Of a DNA stretch of 8,765 nucleotides, positions 1 to 6,316 are shown one piece after another; position 1 is the first letter of the stretch; every line of letters starts with the position of its first letter. Below the pieces are notes generated by a model, which searched no databases, was not told where the DNA came from, and was given only the letters and a program-made list of their open reading frames with translations. A program made the translations under genes and the position numbers. Source of the DNA: Afipia sp. (GTDB lineage: Bacteria > Pseudomonadota > Alphaproteobacteria > Rhizobiales > Xanthobacteraceae); contig JAGVII010000867.1 of NCBI GenBank assembly GCA_020056155.1, positions 1 through 8,765 on the forward strand. The letters are read 5' to 3'.

Positions 1-34
1 GTACGCGCATCTAATGGATCGCGCGATACGGAAA

Positions 35-189
35 CTAATGTTTATTAGGCGTAGCGTCGATGAAGTCCTCATACAGCCAGAACATTCCAAGGCTTCCAAC
101 GAAGCCCGCAGCAAGAACAACAACCCCTCGCCAACAACCGTCAGCGTGAGAGCGATAACGAAGCTGATTATTCTGCGTGTCGAACTCAT
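35..189 (-). pseudogene. small two-helix membrane protein, frame-broken
   Basis: An ATG at 189 opens a frame reading MSSTRRIISFVIALTLTVVG, a basic start followed by a hydrophobic helix. A second frame then reads VVVLAAGFVGSLGMFWLYED and stops at a TAG at 37-35. Together they look like the short two-helix inner-membrane proteins common in rhizobia, usually around 60 residues, but the two halves are out of frame around 120-135. That stretch has repeated GTTGTT units and a G4 run, so a slippage indel is plausible. The ATG lies eight bases after the stop of the preceding gene, with an AGG about seven bases upstream, so it would be the last gene of the 1198-35 operon. The frames and hydrophobicity are visible directly; the join and family resemblance are inference. 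No function can be given. Confidence 0.4.
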
Positions 190-197
190 GTCGCGAC

Positions 198-981
198 CTA
201 AAAGAATATTTTTACGAGAACCTGCACAAGCGCGCTTTCTGCAACTCGCATTCCAGCCTTCTGAGCAAATTCAAGGAGGCGCGTTGACCAGCGCTGAAGT
301 TTGCCGGAATCCGGGTGTGGCTTAACAGCCTCTTCTCGCACGACTTCTGCGATGTCCTTAAAGCCCTGCTGGCTTAACGGCTCAAGGGCCTTAAACTCGT
401 CCGACGCCAGCGCTGCATCTATTGCAGCGACTAGCGGTGAATGATGCTCGTTAAAAGCGGTTTGGGAAAACTTGCCAACGCCGACCTGTTGAATCGCGCC
501 TGGGCTGTTGGTCTGGCTATTGATGATGCTAACGACCGGATCATCCTTTTTCAAACGTTCGCTACCTATCATTCCATGCGAAAAGTCATCCAAAGCCTGC
601 TCTCTTAAATTTTCTAGCTTGCTACGAACCTTTTCCAAGTGGTTCGTAGTCACTGCTCCCAATCCCAATCGACTGGCTTTCTCGGTAATCTCAGCCATAA
701 TTATTTGCTGCAAGCGACCAGCAAAGTTTTGTAAATTGCTTACGGCTTCCGGTTCATGTCCCTTTGTGAACTCGAAAGTAAATTTCGACGCCTCCGCAAT
801 TGAAGGACTTCAACAGTGCTGTTGCGATGTCCTCGAATGCCGTAAGTGTTGCCCCACTCTGTAACCTTCCTGCGCCGGCGTGCTTGTTTTGAAGCGCCTT
901 CACCTGGCGCGTTATGTCCTCGTGAATAGCGGGCAGTCGATTGTCGAGAGATCGGCCGAGATAAGCCCGATCAAATGCCAT
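198..981 (-). pseudogene. ~260-residue protein of unknown function, +1 frame break
   Basis: I do not recognise the family. The ATG at 981 (another ATG at 984) follows a GGGGG run at 987-991 with five bases between, and lies 16 bases after the stop of the 66-residue gene. The first frame gives about 60 residues starting MAFDRAYLGRSLDNRLPAIH and ending near ALLKSF. The next frame continues as IAEASKFTFEFTKGHEPEAV and runs to a TAG at 198. Dropping one base near 795-810 restores one frame of about 260 residues. Both halves read like coding sequence, mostly helical. The C-terminus (KLQRWSTRLLEFAQKAGMRV, then a hydrophobic run ending VLVKIFF) could sit on or in the membrane. The break is a frameshift mutation, a sequence error or, less likely, programmed +1 frameshifting. 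In the second frame alone, a TTG at 713 and an ATG at 698 are possible internal starts. Confidence 0.6.
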
Positions 982-997
982 CATATCCCCCAATGGA

Positions 998-1198
998 TTA
1001 CTTCGGCCAGAAGACTGCCGCTGCCACAGAAACAATCGAAACAACTAATGTTGTCAGAATATTTCGGGGCTTTACAGCCGAAAGAGCCTTCCACGTCAGA
1101 AGAGCTCCGAGAAGCTTGCCATACGCCTTTTGCAGTTTGGGCGCGTTCTCCAAAACGACCCCTACCTCCGATCTACCCGCCTCTTGCTCAATAGACAT
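998..1198 (-). CDS. 66-residue protein with one C-terminal membrane helix
   Basis: This small gene starts at an ATG (1198) with a strong Shine-Dalgarno GGAGGG five bases upstream, which fixes the start. The first 45 residues are soluble and probably helical (MSIEQEAGRSEVGVVLENAP onward). Residues 47-64 form one hydrophobic helix and the chain ends FWPK, so a tail-anchored inner-membrane protein with a cytoplasmic N-terminus is likely. The TAA lies 16 bases before the start of the frame-broken 260-residue gene, so the two are probably co-transcribed and may act together. I do not recognise the family. Phage or defence-island accessory genes often look like this, but nothing here proves either role. 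Confidence 0.7.
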   Translation of the reverse strand: MSIEQEAGRSEVGVVLENAPKLQKAYGKLLGALLTWKALSAVKPRNILTTLVVSIVSVAAAVFWPK

Positions 1199-1264
1199 GG
1201 TATCCCTCCGGGATTCTCCCGATTCAACGGCGGCTAACCGTCCCTAACGTCGAAGAGGTTGCTA

Positions 1265-1460
1265 ATGTGCAAAAATCTCTTTGACCGACCCAACCATCAA
1301 CAGACCCAGTACATTCGGCAACGCACCCGAATAACCCGGACGCCTGTCCGGGGGGATTATCGCCCCGTTCCACGGTATTAAGCGTGGGACCGTCCAATAG
1401 TTGGAAGAGTCGTCCATTCCCAAAAAACCCTGGATGCTGCGGTTTTAGCGTCGCTTGACC
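1265..1460 (+). pseudogene. decayed N-terminal fragment of an SRAP (YedK-like) peptidase gene
   Basis: From an ATG at 1265 one frame reads MCKNLFDRPNHQQTQYIR, later GDYRPVPRY and a stop, then SQKTLDAAVLASLD. SRAP proteins start Met-Cys (the Cys becomes the catalytic N-terminus that crosslinks abasic sites in single-stranded DNA). As I remember the rhizobial members, they run MCNLY..., then PDYPAPIVRN, then a segment of the type SSQKALLDAATKRA. The order and rough spacing of the three pieces agree. The frame is interrupted by a stop near 1382, one AAA codon looks inserted after MC, and nothing of the later active-site region follows, so this would be a dead relic. No other gene occupies 1199-1484. 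The match is from memory of the family, not from a search. Confidence 0.35.
1335..1352. repeat. perfect hairpin, 7-bp arms
   Basis: CCCGGAC and GTCCGGG flank a four-base loop GCCT. The core GGACGCCTGTCC differs by one base from the core of the second hairpin at 1544-1555. It lies inside the non-functional stretch that holds the SRAP-like relic. There is no T tract, so it is not a terminator. It may be a small dispersed palindrome. Confidence 0.6.
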
Positions 1461-1484
1461 CCCGTCAACCGTGGACTGCACAAG

Positions 1485-1531
1485 AAAAAAGCCCCACTAG
1501 ACATAGGATTGTGATCCTAGTTCAATGGGGC
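1485..1531 (-). terminator. Rho-independent terminator of the DUF4236 gene
   Basis: Read on the minus strand, GCCCCA (1531-1526) pairs with TGGGGC (1496-1491), with a second perfect stem TAGGAT/ATCCTA inside and a TGTG-type apical loop. Six T residues follow at once (1490-1485). It lies about 30 bases past the stop codon of the DUF4236 gene. This is a textbook intrinsic terminator layout for leftward transcription. Confidence 0.85.
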
Positions 1532-1541
1532 GGAATTACGG

Positions 1542-1557
1542 GGGGACGGCTGTCCCC
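1542..1557. repeat. perfect hairpin, 6-bp arms, next to terminator
   Basis: GGGGAC and GTCCCC flank a GGCT loop, just after the DUF4236 stop codon and just before its terminator on the minus strand. The 12-base core GGACGGCTGTCC differs by one base from the core of the hairpin at 1338-1349. It could stabilise the 3' end of the transcript or be one copy of a short palindromic repeat. Confidence 0.6.
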
Positions 1558-1560
1558 GGA

Positions 1561-1911
1561 TCACTTCAGGAGGCGGACCACCACGGCGAAGCCGATCAGG
1601 AAGCATATGCCGACAAGCAGGTAACCGGGCCACGGAGACCTGGGGTTCTGCATCGCTTCGACTTGATCGGTGACAAGAAATTCGACGGCTTCGCCGACCG
1701 ATGTCTCGTTCTTCCCTTTCTTGCGCTTCTTGAAAACTTTGCTTGTATACGAGAGGCCTGTACCGGGAATGCCCACGGTTTTCTGAACGCCCTTCTTGCC
1801 GAATGAAATACGGGCACCGGGGACGCCAAACGAAGCGCCCAGTCCTCGCTTGCTCACGTTCAGGCGCGTGCCCGGCAATATCTTAAATGACTTCCTGAAA
1901 TTGAGGCCCAT
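1561..1911 (-). CDS. DUF4236 domain protein with C-terminal membrane anchor
   Basis: Residues 1-55 match what I know of DUF4236: the start MGLNFRKSFKILPGTRLNVS, then glycine-rich short strands, and the typical close VQKTVGIPGTGLSYTSK. This domain is small, all-beta, often N-terminal and of unknown function. A basic patch (about 58-67) and an acidic linker follow, then one hydrophobic helix at about 96-114 ending VVRLLK, so the protein is probably membrane-anchored. The ATG at 1911 has AGGAG six bases upstream. The gene stands alone, with a hairpin and a strong terminator directly behind it and about 350 bases without genes in front. The 116-residue length is reasonable for the family. The domain call is confident; the biological role is unknown. 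Confidence 0.85.
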   Translation of the reverse strand: MGLNFRKSFKILPGTRLNVSKRGLGASFGVPGARISFGKKGVQKTVGIPGTGLSYTSKVFKKRKKGKNETSVGEAVEFLVTDQVEAMQNPRSPWPGYLLVGICFLIGFAVVVRLLK

Positions 1912-1926
1912 GTGCTGCTCCTACCC
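1910..1926. repeat. near-direct repeat, copy 1 (second copy at 1976-1991)
   Basis: ATGTGCTGCTCCTACCC (1910-1926) recurs as ATGTGCTGCTCTACCC at 1976-1991, one base missing. Copy 1 is the start codon and Shine-Dalgarno region of the DUF4236 gene on the minus strand. Copy 2 keeps the same segment 66 bases further upstream, but the missing base breaks the AGGAG. Confidence 0.6.
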
Positions 1927-2259
1927 AAGCATCAGACCACAGAATGGATGACGATTAGCTAAAGAGTCCGGTCAAATGTGCTGCTCTACCCGCAACAACC
2001 TGAACTGACGCGGCACATTCCACCAATTCCCCTTTCCGATCCAGCGAACCTTGCAAGCACATTCGCCATCTCGATTGGCGTAGGGGAGACGGTTGAACAA
2101 ATGATTGCTAGCGTGCCAACGACGAGTATCCATCAGGCTTTCAGTCACAGCCGCCCCAAAAAAACTACTTAGTTAGTATGCGTTAATTGATGCTCTCAGA
2201 AGGGGCGGCACGAAAGTCTTTTTTCATTCCGTGCTGCTCGCCCACTCAGCGTTGCTGGT
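1912..2259. other. gene-free stretch upstream of the DUF4236 gene
   Basis: No convincing gene was seen on either strand here. The stretch holds a near-duplicate of the DUF4236 ribosome-binding region (1976-1991) and a wide-loop inverted repeat (2150-2209). The DUF4236 promoter should lie here, but I could not pick a clear -35/-10 pair. Confidence 0.6.
2150..2209. repeat. inverted repeat, 8-bp GC arms around an AT-rich 44-base loop
   Basis: GCCGCCCC (2150-2157) and GGGGCGGC (2202-2209) are perfect inverted copies around an AT-rich centre that starts with seven A residues. CTTTC-like bases lie outside both arms, and six T residues follow at 2219-2224. The loop is too long and the T run too far away for a normal terminator. 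It may be a terminator relic or the ends of a tiny inserted element. Confidence 0.4.
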
Positions 2260-3086
2260 TTAGTCCGCATAATCCTTTTTGAGGCCAGCTAAGATCAAAG
2301 GATCGAAAATAGCTTCCACATAAGGAAAAAGCCCAAGCATGTGAATACAGCCACGCCCTAATGCGTGGCTGGCAAACTCTACTGCAAAGCCTGCGGTCGC
2401 GCGAGACGCCCGGCTCCGTGGGGCGTAAAGTTGGTTCGTTTCTGTCCGATGAAAGGCCAAGGCGGTCGAATGGGCATGGGAAGATAGATATTTATAGGCA
2501 CCCCGCGTCGTTTGATCGCCCCACCCAAACACCAACATGGCCTGATGCCGTCCTTCGATAAACATATCCTCGCCATCGAGGAGTCGTTTTCGCCTTGCTG
2601 CCGGAATAGCCATGAACGCTGGACTATCTGTGAGCTTCTTCCTCAAACGCCTAAAAGCTTTTTTGGTGGAGGTTGCTGGCCCGGATCAATCTGAGCGAGA
2701 AATTGTCCTCGATTGATGGCATCATGTAGATCAATGATATGTTTTCGGCACAGCCATTCGTCCTCGGAAAGCGTACCATCGGCGAAATAGATCAGAACGG
2801 CGATGTTCTCAATGAGCGCCCGAGCCAAAGCTGCAATAGAGGGATGGTCGAGATATTGAAGCTTTTCGTTGCCAGTCTCTTGTTCGTCGAACAGTCTAAT
2901 CATGCTAACGGACGTTACGCAGGCTCGGATAAACAACCAAGTTGCATAACTCTGTAGCGGGGGCGGAACATGCACCCCGATATTCCCGCTAATAAAGCGT
3001 GCCTGCTCGGCGACCCATTTAAACCTCGATTTTTGCCCCTCGAAAAAAGTGAACTCGTCTTCCTTGTTCCGCTTTGGCTTGGCCAT
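2260..3086 (-). pseudogene. DUF5677-like helical protein, split by a frameshift at A AAA AAG
   Basis: The first frame starts at an ATG (3086; MAKPKRNKEDEFTFFEG) and carries helices such as LDHPSIAALARALIENIAVL before ending PPPKKLLGV. The second frame, joined by a -1 shift at the heptamer, continues PPPKKAFRRLRKKLTDSP, then GAYKYLSSHAHSTALAFHR, and stops at a TAG at 2260. The joined product is about 275 residues. A helix with ALIEN followed much later by a YKYLSSHAHS motif resembles DUF5677 proteins, whose function is unknown. The resemblance is from memory and moderate. The heptamer is the one used in E. coli dnaX, so programmed -1 frameshifting is possible, but a lost or gained A in the six-A run is the simpler explanation. 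A TTG at 3095 is an alternative start. The gene follows the tape-measure remnant by about 100 bases on the same strand. Confidence 0.55.
2658..2664 (-). promoter_or_regulatory. A AAA AAG slippery heptamer at the frame junction
   Basis: In the upstream frame the codons are CCA AAA AAG, so the heptamer is in exactly the phase needed for tandem -1 slippage. After the slip the next codon is GCT, the start of the downstream frame (AFRRLRKK). The zero-frame stop follows within about 20 bases. A short AGCTT/AAGCT stem is possible just downstream, but is weak. Confidence 0.4.
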
Positions 3087-3182
3087 GATTCGCAACCTGT
3101 AAAAAGCCGGATCATACTGCGACTAAAAATGCTGAAAAGGCGGCTAGCATCTACATCGAGTGTATCAGTCATACTACTCCAC

Positions 3183-3719
3183 TCAATCACTCAGCAGTCC
3201 ACGCTGCTCACTTTCAAGCCCCCGCATAAGCTCGGAAAAACGAGGGTCGATCTGGTTTGCCACCGCGCGCGGATCGTCCGCGCCATTAATCGTCCAATTG
3301 TTCGTGATGGAATACGCGCGTTGCGAGGTCCGGTTTTCGATCCTCGTCGATGCAGCCGTGCCGTTTTCGGTCATGCGACGAAGCGCGCCGTGGGTCTCGA
3401 TGCGGCCGGTCGAGCCGGGTACAAAGAGTTCGGGCCCGCGCTCGCCAACGAGGTAAGGCTTGCCACCGGCAACGGGACCGCCGAGCGCACGCGCGCCAGC
3501 AAGTGGCACAGGCTTGGCCGGTGCAGCGCCACCGCTACTAAACATTCCCTTGATTGCGCTACCGGCGGCGGTAGCGGTGCTGACCACCGTGCCAAGGAAT
3601 CCGATCAGTCGCGAGATGCCGCTGATCACAAGATTCATGACCCAAAGCGGACTCCCGGTCGCGATATGGCCGAGTGCGGTACGTTTGGAACCGCGCGTAG
3701 TTGATAGCGCCAGTCCCAA
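3183..3719 (-). pseudogene. phage tail tape measure protein, C-terminal remnant
   Basis: The C-terminal 120 or so residues carry the signature of tail tape measure proteins: GGPVAGGKPYLVGERGPELF followed by VPGSTGRIETHG, a segment seen near the C-terminus of many siphophage tape measures. Before it is a hydrophobic, glycine- and alanine-rich stretch (VMNLVISGISRLIGFLGTVV), also typical. Full-length members are usually 600 to over 1000 residues; here the frame is 178 residues and nothing upstream continues it. The first 20-25 residues (MGLALSTTRGSKRTALG) look unlike the family and probably come from fused flanking DNA, so the marked start is only where the frame opens. This is the clearest sign that the region derives from a prophage. 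The head, neck and remaining tail genes are absent. Confidence 0.8.
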
Positions 3720-3797
3720 CGGTGTAAAACGCCAAAGGAAAGATAGGGCTGCGATGTTCCGAGAATTAAAACAAGGTCCGATCTAGCAACAGCATCA

Positions 3798-5303
3798 ATG
3801 GAATATGCCAAGGTGAGCGGCCCTGATTACGACGAACATTTTCCGTTTGGCGGCGGCAAAAATGGTGCTCTTATTCGCGCGCTCGATTGGTCTTCCACCA
3901 GCTTGGGGCCAATCTCCGAGTGGCCAGAAAGCCTAAAGACTACGGTCGGAATACTGCTGAGCTCACCCGTCCCCATCGTACTCCTATGGGGACCGGACGG
4001 CATCATGATCTACAATGACGCCTACTCGGTTTTTGCAGGGGGCCGCCATCCCTTCCTGTTTGGGTCCAAGGTGCGGGAAGGTTGGCCTGAGGTGGCCGAC
4101 TTCAACGACAACGTGATGAAGGTGGGCTTGGGCGGGGGCACGCTGTCTTACCGAAATCAAGAACTGACGCTTTACCGCTCAGGCGTTCCCGAGCAGGTTT
4201 GGATGAACCTCGATTACAGCCCCGTACTTGGGGAGAATGGCCGTCCGGAAGGCGTTCTCGCCGTGGTCGTGGAAACGACGCAACAGGTTTTGGCGGAGCG
4301 AGCATTAGCGAAAGCCGAGGAGCGATTACGCCAGGCGCTGAACGCCTCCGGTATGGTGGGTACGTTCGCCTGGCATGTGCGGTCTGACACCTTCTATTCC
4401 GACGCTCGATTTGCGGAAATGTTCTCAGTCGATCCTGCCAAGGGAGACGAAGGCGCTCCGTTGTCGGACTACCTTGCGGGCATTCATCCAGAGGACGTTC
4501 AGGGTATCGCCGACGCCGTCAACCGCACCGTGGTCACCGGAGAAAAGTATGTGCAGGAGTACCGGCTTCTGCGGAAGGACGGAAATATCCGCTGGGTCGA
4601 GGCTCGCGGCGAGTGCTTGTATGGTGAGGACGGCAAACCCGATCGCTTCGTCGGCGTCGTGGTGGATGTGACCAATCAGAAGAATGCACAAGAGCGCCAA
4701 CGGTTGCTTGCTCGGGAAGCCGATCACCGGGTCAAAAATATCTTCGCCAATTTCCACTCAATGATTAGTCTGAGCGCCCGGTCTGCTCGCACTCCCAAGG
4801 AAATGGCCCAGGCTCTTCGTGGTCGCCTTGATGCGCTTTTACGTGCCAAGGACCTTATTCGACCTGGCATCATGGGCACGGAACACGAAAGCAAGCATAC
4901 GACGATGGATGCGCTGGTGCATACGGTATTGCAGCCCTATGAAGATGGCTCGCCCGACCGCATCGTCCTGAGCGGACCCGATGTGCTGGTCGGAGCAAAG
5001 GCTGTGACAGGTCTTGCACTCGCGTTGCATGAGACTGCGACGAATGCGGTTAAGTACGGCGCGCTTTCTAAGCCGGGCGGTTCAATCCGGGTTACATGGG
5101 ACGCGAGCGGTAATGACTTGCATCTCGAATGGGATGAAACGGGCGGCCCCTTGATCGATGGGGCGCCGCTGACTCGCGGCTTTGGCAGCATTCTTACCGA
5201 GCGTAGTGTGACTGGAGAGCTGGCGGGCAAGATCGAGCACGAGTGGCGGCGAAATGGCCTTAGAATGAAGCTAAGTGTTCCGATGGAGCGCCTCGGAGCC
5301 TGA
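3798..5303 (+). CDS. PAS-PAS HWE-family sensor histidine kinase
   Basis: An intact 501-residue kinase. Residues 28-165 match the N-terminal PAS region of a common alphaproteobacterial family (DWSSTSLGPISEWPESLKTT, then LLWGPDGIMIYNDAY). A second PAS with a PAC end covers about 175-292 (EYRLLRKDGNIRWVEARGE). The kinase core has the H-box ADHRVKN with phosphorylatable His310, the N-box HETATNAVKYGA (His411, Asn416) and the W-x-E motif LEWDETGGP (Trp445, Glu447). The N-box His with W-x-E defines HWE kinases. A GFGSIL glycine segment (461-466) follows. There are no membrane helices, so it should be a cytosolic sensor; no signal can be named, and no Cys-based photosensor motif is visible. The ATG at 3798 lacks a good Shine-Dalgarno; a GTG at 3813 is the alternative. 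There is no response regulator nearby. It faces opposite to the phage remnants on both sides and is less eroded than they are. Confidence 0.9.
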   Translation: MEYAKVSGPDYDEHFPFGGGKNGALIRALDWSSTSLGPISEWPESLKTTVGILLSSPVPIVLLWGPDGIMIYNDAYSVFAGGRHPFLFGSKVREGWPEVADFNDNVMKVGLGGGTLSYRNQELTLYRSGVPEQVWMNLDYSPVLGENGRPEGVLAVVVETTQQVLAERALAKAEERLRQALNASGMVGTFAWHVRSDTFYSDARFAEMFSVDPAKGDEGAPLSDYLAGIHPEDVQGIADAVNRTVVTGEKYVQEYRLLRKDGNIRWVEARGECLYGEDGKPDRFVGVVVDVTNQKNAQERQRLLAREADHRVKNIFANFHSMISLSARSARTPKEMAQALRGRLDALLRAKDLIRPGIMGTEHESKHTTMDALVHTVLQPYEDGSPDRIVLSGPDVLVGAKAVTGLALALHETATNAVKYGALSKPGGSIRVTWDASGNDLHLEWDETGGPLIDGAPLTRGFGSILTERSVTGELAGKIEHEWRRNGLRMKLSVPMERLGA

Positions 5304-5518
5304 ATGCACTGGATTTTAGACACCAAGCCAACGTGAATAGTTCGGCTGCGTGATAAGTAGCGAGGGTCCGTTTCTGGCACTTCGGAGACCTTGAGCGACG
5401 TCCGCTATTGCACCGCTGTCGGCAGACGAGCCGACATCGGGCGTGTGCGCGAACAGATAGGGTTATGTCACGGCTGCGCTTCCTCCGCACGACAGCGACT
5501 TCAAGCCGGGCGCGCGCG
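5304..5518. other. gene-free spacer with a possible rhizobial intergenic repeat
   Basis: No gene is supported between the kinase stop and the coiled-coil gene's stop; the two genes converge here. The stretch around 5365-5430 (GTCCGTTTCTGGCAC, then GACGTCCGCTATTG and CGACATCGGGCG) resembles a family of intergenic repeats I associate with Bradyrhizobium and relatives. This rests on memory of the pattern. No clear intrinsic terminator was seen. Confidence 0.35.
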
Positions 5519-6304
5519 TCATGACTTGCGCGGCCAGTGCGCCACACCGGTGAAACCGGCTGGCAAATGGATAGCGGACAGCGGGCTTTCGTATCGGCCG
5601 GGCCGGAAAGAAACGCGCTCGACAACAACTTCGCGCCGCTCAAGATTCATGTCCTCGTAACCCTGCTTCATGTGGTTCCAGATGCGATCCGCCTTGATGG
5701 GATTGCCCGATTGATCCAAGCGCGCGACTTCGACCTTCCCATTGCCATGTGCCCATACGAGACGCATTTCGCGACGCTCGGTTGCCTGTTGGTCGGGATG
5801 CTTACGATGCAGCGCATCGTAAAGGAGGACGCTTTCTGCAACCGGATTATGGTGCAGATCGGCATTGATGCGGTTGGTGTCGGCAGCCATTTCTTCGAGC
5901 CGCGCGAGGATGTCACCGATTTTGGCGGCGTGCGCGTTATAGTCGGCCAAGAGCTTTGCAGCTTCCTTCTCGTTCGCCTTGCGCGCCATTTCGGCACGTT
6001 GGCGCAACGCTTCGTCTGTGGCGGTCTTTGCTGCGGATTTTTCCGCCGCGATCACGGTGGGGAGTTCGGCATTAAGATACGCGACACGCGCTTCAAGGCG
6101 CGTGATAGCGCGTTCGATTCCGGCGATCTCGCCTTCAACCTTGACATGTTCTGCGTCCGACATTGCAGCCACGCCAGCAAGTGCGCCGCCGAGCTTGACC
6201 CGCAGCGCATTGATCTCGCCTTCGGCGCGCACGATTTCGTCCCGGATCATTGCGGAAGTGATAGCGGACGCCTTGCCGCCGAAAAACTTTTCGATCAGTC
6301 CCAT
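5519..6304 (-). CDS. coiled-coil protein of prophage type, function unknown
   Basis: A 261-residue protein. Residues 15 to about 165 are nearly all helical and rich in Ala, Glu, Lys and Arg, with heptad-like spacing (for example EGEIAGIERAITRLEARVAY and RKANEKEAAKLLADYNAHAA), so a long coiled coil is likely. After DLHHNPVAES a different, more basic C-terminal part follows, ending VAHWPRKS. There is no signal peptide or membrane helix. The ATG at 6304 has AAGGA upstream, and the TAA of the previous gene overlaps that Shine-Dalgarno, so translation is probably coupled. It is the last gene of the 6693-5519 operon. Similar coiled-coil proteins occur in rhizobial prophages, but I cannot name a function; a scaffold or structural role is only a guess. 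Confidence 0.75.
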   Translation of the reverse strand: MGLIEKFFGGKASAITSAMIRDEIVRAEGEINALRVKLGGALAGVAAMSDAEHVKVEGEIAGIERAITRLEARVAYLNAELPTVIAAEKSAAKTATDEALRQRAEMARKANEKEAAKLLADYNAHAAKIGDILARLEEMAADTNRINADLHHNPVAESVLLYDALHRKHPDQQATERREMRLVWAHGNGKVEVARLDQSGNPIKADRIWNHMKQGYEDMNLERREVVVERVSFRPGRYESPLSAIHLPAGFTGVAHWPRKS

Positions 6305-6316
6305 TTTATATTGTCC

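Noticed and set aside
508..864. 118-codon plus-strand frame
   Set aside because: It lies antisense across the frame-broken minus-strand gene and has no supporting start signal.
1260..1275. TTGCAC on the minus strand as a -35 for the 1198-35 operon
   Set aside because: No acceptable -10 at the right spacing; the promoter cannot be placed from sequence alone.
1224..1481. 85-codon minus-strand frame
   Set aside because: No Shine-Dalgarno, no recognisable features, and the plus strand of the same stretch fits an SRAP relic better.
1978..2172. 64-codon plus-strand frame
   Set aside because: Non-ATG start, no ribosome-binding site and no protein-like pattern; it runs into the inverted repeat.
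2915..3190. Minus-strand frame with GGAG before an ATG at 3172 (MTDTLDVDASRLFSIFSRSM)
   Set aside because: The start looks good, but after about 30 residues it runs out of frame across the DUF5677-like gene. It may be the stub of a phage gene after the tape measure, too short to support.
2970..3704. Open frame of 244 codons on the plus strand
   Set aside because: It lies antisense to the tape-measure remnant, which has clear family motifs; its product is Arg- and Ala-rich without recognisable structure.
3687..3715. GGAACC as a possible -35 of a general-stress (EcfG) promoter for the HWE kinase
   Set aside because: No CGTT-like -10 lies at 16-17 bases, so the match is only half a promoter.
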